DNA from: Rhodoferax mekongensis
Lineage (GTDB): Bacteria > Pseudomonadota > Gammaproteobacteria > Burkholderiales > Burkholderiaceae_C
NCBI RefSeq assembly: GCF_032191775.1
Contig: NZ_CP132507.1
Span: 2,443,001-2,507,000, forward strand
Length of the DNA stretch: 64,000 nucleotides
Reading direction: 5' to 3'
Within the stretch, counting starts at the first letter, position 1; the number at the start of each line of letters is the position of its first letter. The position numbers and the translations under genes were made by a program. Under the pieces are notes generated by a model. The model did not search any database, was not told the origin of the DNA, and saw nothing but the letters and a program-made list of their open reading frames with translations. Below are positions 7,729 through 16,600 of this stretch, piece after piece.

Positions 7729-8689
7729 GGCATTGTTTGCGGCCATGTTGGCCTCCACCCTGCGGGTGTCCACGCCGCTGATCTTGTGCGCTTTGGCTGG
7801 CATGTTCTCTGAGCGCTCCGGTGTGGTGGACATTGGACTGGAGGGCAAGATGCTGTTCGCAGCATTCGCAGCCGGTGCAGCCGGCGCAGCGTACCAGTCC
7901 ACCACCTTGGCTCTCTTGCTGGGCGTCATGGTGGCTGTCGTTTTGTCCTGGATGCACGGGTTGGCCTGCGTCAGCCACAAGGGTGATCAGGTGGTCTCGG
8001 GCGTGGCGATCAACATCATCGCGGCCGGGATGACCGTCGTACTGGGAATTGCCTGGTTTGCCCAGGGTGGACAGACACCACCTGTGAGTACCGAGGTGCG
8101 CATCAAGGCCCTGTTCCCGGGCTTGCAACAGGCGCTCGCCCAAATTCCTTTTATAGGTCGCGTAGTGGGGGAGGGCTTGCTGAGCCATAACGCTCTGGTG
8201 TACCTGGCGCTGGCGCTGGTGCCCGTGTCATGGTGGGTGTTGTTCCGCACGCGCTTCGGTTTGCGCCTGCGTGCGGTCGGCGAGAACCCGCAGATGGTGG
8301 ACGCCGCCGGAGTCTCGGTCACCGGGCTTCGGTATGCGGCATTAACCATCAACGGTGTGCTCTGCGGACTTGCGGGTAGTTATCTCGTGTTGGCTCAAAG
8401 TGCCAACTTCTCAGCCAATATGACGGCAGGGCGTGGATTCATGGCATTGGCGGCGCTGATTTTCGGTCGCTGGCATCCGGTCGGGGCGTTCTGGGCATGT
8501 TTGTTGTTCGGATTCCTTGATGCGGCCGCGATCCGACTGCAAGGTGTTCAGATCAGCGGTTTGGGTGAGGTTCCCGTGCAGCTGATTCAAGCCTTGCCTT
8601 ATTTGTTGACAGTGATTCTGTTGGCAGGTTTTATTGGCAAGGCCGTGGCACCTCAAGCTCTGGGCCGTCCTTACTCCAAGGAGCGTTGA
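7721..8689 (+). CDS. Nucleoside ABC transporter permease 2
   Basis: 322 residues, the partner permease (YufQ/NupQ-like). DIGLEGKMLFAAF near residue 35 and the coupling-loop motif GLRLRAVGENPQMVDAAG near residue 185 match the family, with hydrophobic segments along the whole length. Its ATG overlaps the end of permease 1 by 8 bases, so the three importer genes after the binding protein form one tightly coupled unit. Confidence 0.93.
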   Translation: MDEALFAAMLASTLRVSTPLILCALAGMFSERSGVVDIGLEGKMLFAAFAAGAAGAAYQSTTLALLLGVMVAVVLSWMHGLACVSHKGDQVVSGVAINIIAAGMTVVLGIAWFAQGGQTPPVSTEVRIKALFPGLQQALAQIPFIGRVVGEGLLSHNALVYLALALVPVSWWVLFRTRFGLRLRAVGENPQMVDAAGVSVTGLRYAALTINGVLCGLAGSYLVLAQSANFSANMTAGRGFMALAALIFGRWHPVGAFWACLLFGFLDAAAIRLQGVQISGLGEVPVQLIQALPYLLTVILLAGFIGKAVAPQALGRPYSKER

Positions 8690-8713
8690 GGCCTTCGCGG
8701 GTTCCGATTCGAC

Positions 8714-9454
8714 ATGGCAATCACGGTCTGGGTCAAAGTGGTGGGTTTCAGCGATGCCGAGCGGCATTCGCTGAACACCATCTTCCGGGTGTCGCGGACC
8801 GACGGGCCGAATTACGTGCTCTGGAAGCCCGAGGACGCCGCGTCGCCCAATGTGGCGGTGATTGATGTGGACAGCTATGAAGCCGGTCTGGACTTGGTTT
8901 CTCCGGGATTTAACCCGCACCTGAAAATGATTGCCGTCGGCGATTCAGCTCCGCTCGGTGCATGGCGTGCGCTGCAGCGCCCTGTCGACTGGGCGGCACT
9001 GGTGCAGATGCTGGACGAATTGTTCGCGAGCTCCCAGGATGTCGACATCGACATTTTTGCGGAGTCGCCCCCCCCGCAAGCCCCAACACCGCCGGGTATC
9101 CGTTGTGCCCTGTTTGTAGGCATTCCGCTCGTTGGGGCGTATTACCTGCGCACGCGCTTGGCCTTGGCCGGACTGTTGGTCGTGGACGAAGTGAAATCTC
9201 TTGAGGACTGCGCGGACCGCTTGGCCACGCGCCGCTATGACCTCGCCGTCGTGTACGTGGATCCGGTCACCCAGGATCCTTGGCGATATGCAAAATATTT
9301 TCAGGATCTTCCCGAGCCGTTGCCGAATGTCATCGGGGTGATGCCCAGCCCTGATTGGAAGTCGGTGCGGTTATCAGAGAGCATGGGGTGTTCGGCCTTG
9401 TTGGAAGTGCCTTTCAATCCCCAGCAGGTTCTTGCTGCGTTTCAGAAGGTCTGA
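8714..9454 (+). CDS. Protein with two receiver-like domains, no output domain
   Basis: 246 residues, function unknown. Residues 1-105 read like a degenerate response-regulator receiver: VAVIDVD occupies the beta-3/phosphoacceptor place and MIAVG the beta-4 place, and RPVDWAALVQMLDEL resembles the final helix, with RP where the invariant Lys-Pro should be. After a Pro-rich linker (SPPPQAPTPPG), residues 128-246 repeat the pattern (DLAVVYVD, NVIGVM, VPFNPQQVLAAF). There is no DNA-binding or catalytic domain. It starts 24 bases after the permease gene on the same strand, so it may be co-transcribed. A link to nucleoside uptake is only positional. Confidence 0.6.
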   Translation: MAITVWVKVVGFSDAERHSLNTIFRVSRTDGPNYVLWKPEDAASPNVAVIDVDSYEAGLDLVSPGFNPHLKMIAVGDSAPLGAWRALQRPVDWAALVQMLDELFASSQDVDIDIFAESPPPQAPTPPGIRCALFVGIPLVGAYYLRTRLALAGLLVVDEVKSLEDCADRLATRRYDLAVVYVDPVTQDPWRYAKYFQDLPEPLPNVIGVMPSPDWKSVRLSESMGCSALLEVPFNPQQVLAAFQKV

Positions 9455-9470
9455 GGCCTCGGGCTCCGCC

Positions 9471-11222
9471 CTAGGTTCTATCACTTTCCACTTCGCGTAC
9501 GGCGCGGCGTTTTCGTAGACGCTGAGAGTCCATGGAGCGGGCCAAACTTGACTCGACAGGCCAAGGCTCGCCGCAGATACGGGCCGCGATCAGTTCCGCC
9601 CCCAATGCGGAGAAGGTGAGTCCCCGGGCCCCCATGCCCACCTGCATCCACAAACCATTGCGCCCCTGCGCATCCACGGGACCGGCCAGCGGCAAGCGAT
9701 CGTGCGTGACACACCGTGTGCCTGACCAGCTGTCGGGTCCCCCGCCGTGGAACTGAGGGGCCAAGGCATCGGCTACATCTGGTAACAGCACATGGAGCCG
9801 GGCCAAGTTGTTGGAATGTTGTTCCGACAATGGTGCGATTCGATGCAAGCCCATGGTTGCAGCAGTGGGTTCTGTGTCGGGCTCGAAGCTGGAGCCGGCT
9901 AGCCAATAAGACGTATCACTGCTTTGCTGAATCGAGATAAAGCATCCATTGCCGTTGTGCGGCAGGGTGCCCCACGCACGGGCTACGTCTGTCGGCACCG
10001 TTCCCAGGCTGGCGGTGCCATGCACGGCTTGCAGATCGCCCAGTGTGAGGGGCAGGGTCGCTGCTCTGTGGGGTGCCATCTCAGATGCGCTGAGCATGGC
10101 TCGTGCACCATAGGCATTGGCAAACACCACCATGTCCGCATCCAAAAGCTTGTCGCCTGCTGTATCCAATAGCGACCACGTAGTGTCTTGATGTTCCAAA
10201 TGATGAACTTCGGCGCCATATCGCACCGTGATGCATGGATGGGCGAGCCACGCATCTACCAAAGCACGGGGCTTGATCCAGCCTGCATGGGTATGCGACC
10301 GGTCAGGCCCCTCGCTGAACCGGTGCTCCAAGACTCCACTCATGGCCCAGTCCGCGCCTTGGCTTAGCAGCTCTTCTGCGTGTTGAAGCATCAGGCGGGC
10401 ACCAACCCGAGACAAACGCGAGCGTGGACTGTCATCCGCCGAGATGTGAGGCACAACCAAACCTGCGGGTAGGCCCGATGCACCAGCTGCCGGATGTGCT
10501 GCTTTGTCCAGTACCGTCACTCGCCATCCCCGGCGTGCCAAGGCGTAGGCCACACTGGCGCCGGAAATGCCGGCACCTACCACGCAACAGTGCGAGGTTG
10601 ACGAGGAACGCAACTTCGCGACTGGCGGTTCTTTGGCGCCCAGTTTCCAAGGCGGGTCAAAAGTCGCCCGAAGAGCGTTCGATGTGGGTGTTGCCGTGAT
10701 CTGCACAAAGCCCGCTTCTCGCAGCCAGGCAGTATTCGGCCCCTCGGGTAGGTCGGAGATCAATGTTGCGCCACGGCTACAGAGACGCGCCAGTGCCTTG
10801 GCGGTCCATTTGTCCCAACCCAGATGGTGGGCATCCACCCAAAGGGTGTCGGCAAACAGGTGGTGGTCTGCAAAGAAGGCTTTGCTATCGCCGATGCACA
10901 GAGTCAGCGAGATCCGGCCTTTGTCCAGGAGCAGCCGGTGAATGCCCTGCACCCGGTCTGATGCCGCTTTGTGAAGCGCCTGATAGTCATCGGATGTACG
11001 GAGAGAGGGCTTCGAGAAATATTGCTCGTAGTCCTCAAGGCTAATGTGTCCCACGTAGTGCAGCATGGTCGGCCGCTGCGGATCTGCCCGCCAAGCCAGC
11101 CAGGTGGCCATGAAGCGATCTCCGGCTCCAAAAGAGGTGTCCAGAACCGACCAGGCCCTTCGCTCCGCCCATGCGGCGGGCAAGCCACTGGTGTGAAGCA
11201 GCGCAGACGCTGGGGCGTGCAT
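9471..11222 (-). CDS. mnmC: MnmC-type tRNA wobble-uridine modification protein with degenerate methyltransferase domain
   Basis: 583 residues from the ATG at 11222, 19 bases after the yggX stop; the longer frame would run into yggX. The C-terminal domain is an FAD-dependent oxidoreductase (CCVVGAGISGASVAYALARR, near residue 212; GASGLPAGLVVPH) that converts cmnm5(s2)U34 to nm5(s2)U34. The N-terminal 200 residues occupy the place of the SAM-dependent methyltransferase that completes mnm5(s2)U, but this part is short. Its glycine loop reads SFGAGDRF instead of GFGTGLNF, and VDAHHLGWDKW replaces the family DGFxPxxNPxxW segment. The oxidoreductase looks functional; the methyltransferase probably is not. 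Confidence 0.85.
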   Translation of the reverse strand: MHAPASALLHTSGLPAAWAERRAWSVLDTSFGAGDRFMATWLAWRADPQRPTMLHYVGHISLEDYEQYFSKPSLRTSDDYQALHKAASDRVQGIHRLLLDKGRISLTLCIGDSKAFFADHHLFADTLWVDAHHLGWDKWTAKALARLCSRGATLISDLPEGPNTAWLREAGFVQITATPTSNALRATFDPPWKLGAKEPPVAKLRSSSTSHCCVVGAGISGASVAYALARRGWRVTVLDKAAHPAAGASGLPAGLVVPHISADDSPRSRLSRVGARLMLQHAEELLSQGADWAMSGVLEHRFSEGPDRSHTHAGWIKPRALVDAWLAHPCITVRYGAEVHHLEHQDTTWSLLDTAGDKLLDADMVVFANAYGARAMLSASEMAPHRAATLPLTLGDLQAVHGTASLGTVPTDVARAWGTLPHNGNGCFISIQQSSDTSYWLAGSSFEPDTEPTAATMGLHRIAPLSEQHSNNLARLHVLLPDVADALAPQFHGGGPDSWSGTRCVTHDRLPLAGPVDAQGRNGLWMQVGMGARGLTFSALGAELIAARICGEPWPVESSLARSMDSQRLRKRRAVREVESDRT

Positions 11223-11241
11223 CTGCACCGCGGGCTGCCTG

Positions 11242-11514
11242 TCAGGCGCTCGGGGGAACGTAGCCTTGTGCAGCGTCGGCACCGTCGCCGAAGAAGTGGT
11301 TTTCCATCTGACGCGCAAGGTACTGGCGCGCGCGTGCATCGGCCAGGTTCAGACGGTTCTCATTGACCAGCATGGTCTGGTGCTTGAGCCAGGCGGCCCA
11401 GGCTTCCTTGCTCACGCTTTCCCAGATGCGTTTGCCCAGCTCACCGGGGTAGGGCGCAAAATCCAGGCCTTCAGCCTCTTTGCCCAGCTTGATACAGTTA
11501 ACGGTGCGTGCCAT
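11242..11514 (-). CDS. yggX: YggX, probable Fe(II)-trafficking / oxidative-damage protection protein
   Basis: 90 residues, full length. The start [19 protein letters not shown], with the single conserved Cys, and the segment [16 protein letters not shown] are diagnostic of YggX. The family protects Fe-S proteins from oxidation and limits labile iron. It lies 19 bases upstream of mnmC on the same strand and is divergent from dsbB. Confidence 0.97.
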   Translation of the reverse strand: MARTVNCIKLGKEAEGLDFAPYPGELGKRIWESVSKEAWAAWLKHQTMLVNENRLNLADARARQYLARQMENHFFGDGADAAQGYVPPSA

Positions 11515-11671
11515 GGGGAAACCTCATCGATGGTGTGAAAACGAAAGGCCGAATCTTATTCGCTTTGAACTCACCCACGGCGATTGCGGGAACTTCAGCA
11601 CCTAAGATGGCACCAAAATGCACAAAGCCTGTGCCCACAGCGGGCTGGGCTCAACCCACAAGGACACAATT

Positions 11672-12184
11672 TTGAATTTGGTTTTCAGCTGGATGGACAA
11701 CGCGCCCCGCCGCGCGTTCGCAATGGTGGCACTGGCCTGTGTGGCCATGCTGGTGTTTGGTCTGTATCTGCAACATGTGGTTGGCTTGGAGCCTTGTCCC
11801 ATGTGCATCGTGCAGCGATATGCTCTCATTTTGGTAGCTGTTTGCGCAGCACTGACGAGCGCTAGCAGCCGAAAAGGCTTGCATGTCACAGGTGGGGCTC
11901 TCATGGTTGTACTCGCCGTGGCGGGTGCCTATGTGGCTGCTCGCCAGAGCTGGCTGCAGTGGTACCCACCCGAGGTGGTGTCCTGCGGGCGCGACCTCTA
12001 CGGCATGATCGAGACCTTCCCCCTCAAGCGCGCATTGCCCATGATATTCCGGGGTGGGGGCGACTGCAGCAAGGTGGATTGGACCTTCCTGGGTGGCACG
12101 ATCGCCAACTGGTCCTTCGTGTGCTTCAGCGCCTTTGCCGTGTTCGGCAGCCTGATGGTCTGGCGCAGCGCCCGCCAGCGCTGA
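11672..12184 (+). CDS. dsbB: Disulfide bond formation protein B
   Basis: Inner-membrane quinone-linked oxidase that reoxidises DsbA. About 170 residues if it starts at the TTG at 11672, which has AAGGA at 11660-11664 with a 7-base spacing. An ATG at 11693 or one at 11618 (poor context) are alternatives. The four transmembrane segments are evident. The first redox pair is CPMC (near residue 42) and the second lies in VSCGRD...GGDCSK. The Arg after CxxC in CIVQRYA is kept. The gene carries a copy of the 45-bp repeat (11825-11870) that encodes part of transmembrane segment 2 and the following loop. Confidence 0.95.
   Translation: MNLVFSWMDNAPRRAFAMVALACVAMLVFGLYLQHVVGLEPCPMCIVQRYALILVAVCAALTSASSRKGLHVTGGALMVVLAVAGAYVAARQSWLQWYPPEVVSCGRDLYGMIETFPLKRALPMIFRGGGDCSKVDWTFLGGTIANWSFVCFSAFAVFGSLMVWRSARQR
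11825..11870 (-). repeat. 45-bp dispersed repeat, copy in dsbB
   Basis: Read on the minus strand it begins GGCTGCTAGCGCT and reaches the core TGCTGCGCAAACAGCTACC. It lies in the coding frame of dsbB and is antisense to it. See the finding on this repeat family for all seven copies. Confidence 0.6.
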
Positions 12185-12193
12185 TTCGGGAAT

Positions 12194-12213
12194 CCGGCCG
12201 CGCTGGCGGCCGG
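12194..12213. terminator. Hairpin between convergent dsbB and argA
   Basis: CCGGCCGC and GCGGCCGG form a perfect 8-bp stem with a GCTG loop, 9 bases after the dsbB stop and 18 before the argA stop. There is no T run, so it may end transcripts weakly or only protect 3' ends. Confidence 0.45.
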
Positions 12214-12231
12214 CAATGAGCCCAGACGCCC

Positions 12232-13581
12232 TCAGCTCAGTTTCTTGACCAGCACTTGGCTCTTGCGGTCCCAGTTGTATTTGCGCTTGCGGGCCTCGGG
12301 CAGCCAGTCCGGATCCACCTGCACAAAACCGCGCTTGATGAACCAGTGCATGGTGCGGGTGGTCAGCACAAAAATGCTGTCCAGCCCTGCCGCCTTGGCG
12401 CGCTGCTCCACGCGCTTCAACACGCGTTCACCATCGCCTTGACCCTGTACATCAGGTGACACGGTGAGTGCTGCCATTTCGGCCGTTTTGGCTTCCGGGT
12501 AGGGGTAGAGCGCCGCACAGGCGAAGATCACGCCATCGTGCTCGATGATGGTGTAGTTGCCGGCGTCCCTCTCGATCTCGGTGCGGCTGCGCTTGACCAG
12601 CGTGCCGTCCTTCTCGAAGGGCTCAATCAGTTGCAGGATGCCGCCCACGTCTTCCTCTGTGGCCTCGCGCAGTTCTTCGAGCTTTTCATCGACCACCATG
12701 GTGCCGATACCGTCGTGCACATACACCTCCAGCAGGATGGCACCATCCACCGCAAAGGGGATGATGTGGCTGCGCTCCACGCCGTTTTTGCATGCCTTCA
12801 CGCAATGCTGCAAATAGAAGGTGGTGTCCGTGGGCAAGTTGGCGGTGGGCAGCTCCTTGAGCAGCTTTTCGGCTGCTGCGAGGGGCAGTTCGGTGTCAAT
12901 CGGGTTGTCCTCGCTGGCGGGAAGCGTCGGGTCCATGCGGATGCCGGGCACCTCGGTCAAAAAGATCAGCTTGTCCGCCTGCAGGGCCGTGGCCACACTG
13001 GTCGCCACTTCTTCCATCGTCAGGTTGAAGGCCTCGCCGGTCGGCGAAAAGCCGAAGGGCGAGAGCAGCACCATGGCACCCATGTCCAAGGTTTTGGTGA
13101 TGCCGGCAATGTCCACCTTGCGCACCAGACCGCTGTGCTGGAAGTCCACGCCATCCACGATACCCACCGGGCGCGCGGTGATGAAGTTGCCCGAAATCAC
13201 CCGTACGGTGGAGTCCGCCATGGGCGTATTGGGCAATCCTTGACTGAAAGCGGCCTCAATTTCGTAACGCAGCTGGCCGGCGGCCTCTTGCGCGCAGTCC
13301 AGCGCGACCTCGTCGGTAATGCGGATGCCGTGGCTGTATTTGGGGGTGTGGCCCTTGGCCAAAAGCTGCTCATTGACCTGCGGCCGGAAGCCGTGCACCA
13401 ACACAATCTTCACGCCCATGCTCTGGATCATGGCCAGGTCCTGGGCCAAGTGCGGAAGTTTGCCCGCCGCAATCGCTTCACCGGCAATGCCCACCACAAA
13501 GGTCTGGTTGCGGAACTTGTGGATGTAAGGCGCAACCGAACGGAACCAGGGCACAAAGGTGAAGTTGAAGACAGAGGTCAT
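12232..13581 (-). CDS. argA: N-acetylglutamate synthase
   Basis: 449 residues, the classic ArgA length. It makes N-acetylglutamate from glutamate and acetyl-CoA, the first step of arginine synthesis. Residues 1-290 are the amino-acid-kinase-like regulatory domain (IVLVHGFRPQVNEQL; RKVDIAGI). Residues 300-449 are the GNAT acetyltransferase (AEMAALTVSPDVQGQGDGERVL, with the acetyl-CoA loop QGQGDG; the usual Q/RxxGxG/A is kept). The kinase-like domain is the usual site of arginine feedback. The gene stands alone, convergent with dsbB and divergent from hrpA. Confidence 0.96.
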   Translation of the reverse strand: MTSVFNFTFVPWFRSVAPYIHKFRNQTFVVGIAGEAIAAGKLPHLAQDLAMIQSMGVKIVLVHGFRPQVNEQLLAKGHTPKYSHGIRITDEVALDCAQEAAGQLRYEIEAAFSQGLPNTPMADSTVRVISGNFITARPVGIVDGVDFQHSGLVRKVDIAGITKTLDMGAMVLLSPFGFSPTGEAFNLTMEEVATSVATALQADKLIFLTEVPGIRMDPTLPASEDNPIDTELPLAAAEKLLKELPTANLPTDTTFYLQHCVKACKNGVERSHIIPFAVDGAILLEVYVHDGIGTMVVDEKLEELREATEEDVGGILQLIEPFEKDGTLVKRSRTEIERDAGNYTIIEHDGVIFACAALYPYPEAKTAEMAALTVSPDVQGQGDGERVLKRVEQRAKAAGLDSIFVLTTRTMHWFIKRGFVQVDPDWLPEARKRKYNWDRKSQVLVKKLS

Positions 13582-13653
13582 TGAGGGGCGGGGGAGGCCG
13601 GTAAGGGTTTGTCAGGACTGGGATAATCCGCAATTCTCTACGAAGACCACGCC

Positions 13654-16600
13654 TTGACTGCCAGCCCCTTGCAAATCGAATTCCCAGAGTCGCTCCCGGT
13701 GTCGGGCAAACGCGACGAAATCATGGACGCCATTGCGGCGCACCAAGTGGTCATCGTCTGCGGGGAGACCGGCTCGGGCAAAACCACCCAGCTGCCCAAA
13801 ATCGCGCTCGCCATGGGGCGCGGCAAGCTCAATTACCCCGCTGGCCAGCGTGGCAAGCTCATCGGCCACACCCAGCCCCGCCGCATTGCGGCCAGCAGCG
13901 TGGCCAAGCGCATTGCCGAGGAGCTGAAAACACCACTGGGCGAGGTAGTGGGCTACAAGGTACGTTTCAACGACCGACTGGGCAAGGACGCCTCGGTCAA
14001 GCTGATGACGGACGGCATTTTGCTGGCCGAAACGCAGACCGACCCCCTGCTCAATGCCTATGACACCATCATCATCGACGAGGCGCATGAGCGCTCGCTC
14101 AACATCGACTTCCTGCTTGGCTATTTGCGCCAGATCCTGCCGCGCCGCCCGGACCTGAAGATCATCGTCACCTCAGCCACGATCGATGCGCAGCGCTTTG
14201 CGGATCACTTCAAGTCATCCAAAGGCCCTGCGCCGGTGATTTTTGTGTCCGGCCGCATTTTCCCCGTGGAGCAGCGCTACCGCCCCTTTGAAGAAAGCCG
14301 CGAGTACGACCTGAACAACGCCATCGCCGATGGCGTCGATGAGCTGTGGCGCGACCCGCATAACCAAGGCGACATCCTGGTCTTCTTGCCTGGCGAGCGC
14401 GAAATCCGCGAAGCGGCCGATCACCTGCGCAAGCACCTGAGCCACCAGCCGGTCATGCGCAATGCCGAAGTGTTGCCCTTGTTTGCCCGCCTGAGCCCGG
14501 CCGAGCAGGACCGCATTTTTGACGGCCACACTGGTCGTCGCATCGTGCTGGCCACCAACGTGGCCGAAACTTCGCTGACAGTGCCAGGCACAAGATACGT
14601 CATTGACGCAGGCACCGCGCGCGTGAAGCGCTACAGTTTCCGTAGCAAGGTGGAGCAGCTGCTGGTAGAGCCTATCAGCCAGGCAGCCGCCAACCAGCGC
14701 GCCGGCCGTTGCGGGCGCGTGGCCAACGGCATCTGCATACGCCTGTACGACCAGAAAGACTTTGACGGTCGCCCGCGCTTTACCGACCCGGAAATTTTGA
14801 GGTCCTCGCTTGCAGGCGTCATCCTGCGCATGAAGTCGCTTCACTTGGGGCAAGTGGAAGACTTCCCGTTTTTGGAGCGCCCCAGCGGCCGTGCGATTGC
14901 AGATGGCTATCAGCTGCTCAATGAGCTAGGCGCGGTGGACGATGCCAATGAACTCACGCCCTTGGGCCAGGAGCTCAGCCGCCTGCCGCTGGACCCGCGC
15001 GTAGGCCGCATGCTGCTCGAAGCCCGTGGCCGCGAAGCCTTGGACGAAGCACTGGTCATTGCCAGCGCCTTGAGCGTGCAAGACGTCCGCGACCGCCCCA
15101 TGGAGGCCCAGCAACAGGCTGACCAAGCACACCAGAAATTTGACGACGAAAAAAGCGAGTTCACCGGCTATCTGAAACTGTGGAAGTGGATTCATGACGC
15201 AAGAGGCGGAAGTTCGCCCGCACACCCCGGAGTTGGGGGCGGTGGGCGTTCTGCGCAGGTCAAGGAGGAGCCCGCAAAGCGGGCGGGGGACACGGAGCAG
15301 AGCGCCCGCCGACCCCAGCTCCCAGCGAGCGCACAAGGGTCGGCGCACACCGCCACCCACAAACTCACCAACCGCCAATACGAACAACTCCTGCGCCAAA
15401 ACTTCGTCAACATCCGCCGCGTACGCGAGTGGAAGGACATCTACACCCAGCTCCACACCGTGGTGGCCGAACACAAATGGCGCCTCAACACCAAGCCCGC
15501 CAGCTATGAGCAGCTGCACCTGTCCATGCTGTCCGGCCTGCTGGGCAACGTGGGCTGCAAGCTCGAAGAAGGGCAGAACGGCGAGTACCTGGGCGCACGC
15601 AGCATCAAGTTTTTTGCCCACCCCGGCGCCCACCTGACCAAAAAGCCGGGCAAATGGATCGTGGCGAGCGAGCTAGTGGAAACCACACGCCTGTTCGGCC
15701 GCGGCATCGCTGCCATTGAGCCCCAATGGCTGGAGCAGGTGGGTGGCCATTTGCTCAAAAAACAGCTGCTGGACCCGCACTGGGAAAAGAAAGCCGCCGA
15801 AGTCGTGGCGCTGGAGAGGGCCACGCTCTACGGCATCGTGGTCTACAGCGGCCGGCGGGTGAACTACAGCCGTGTGGACATGGCTGGTGCGCGGGAAATT
15901 TTCATCCGCGAAGCGCTCGTCGGCAAAGAGTGGGAAACCACGCTGCCTTTTCTGGCCGCCAACCACAAGCTCATCGAGCAGGTTGAAGAGCTGGAACACA
16001 AAGCCCGCCGCCAGGATGTGCTGGTGGACGACGAGCTGATTTACGCCTTTTACGACCAACAGTTGCCAGCCGATGTGTGCAGCGGCTACAGCCTGGAGCG
16101 CTGGTACCGCGAGGAAGTCAAAAAGCAACCCAACCTGCTCAAGCTCACTCGCGAAGAGCTGATGCGCCACGAGGCGGCAGGCATTACCACCGCGGCTTTC
16201 CCCAAAACCATCCGTTTGGGTGGCGTGGACTGTGCTGCAACTTACCTTCATGAACCCGGCGATGCCCGCGACGGCCTGACCGTGACCGTGCCCTTGTTTG
16301 TGCTGAACCAGGTCAACGACGAGCGCTGCGAATGGCTGGTGCCCGGCATGCTCAAGGACAAAGTGCAGGCCCTGCTGAAGACCCTGCACCAGCGCCCCCG
16401 CAGCCGCCTGGTGCCGCTGCCCGACACCGCAGCCAAGTTTGCCGAAGCCCTGAATGCGCCTGAGAAGTTTGGCACCGGCGGGCTGGTGGAAGCCGTGCTG
16501 AAGCTGGTGCGGGAAGCAACCTCGCTGGACATTGTGAAAGCCGACATCAAGGTCGACATGCTCAGCCCGCACTTCTTCATGAACTTCCGGGTGGTCGATG

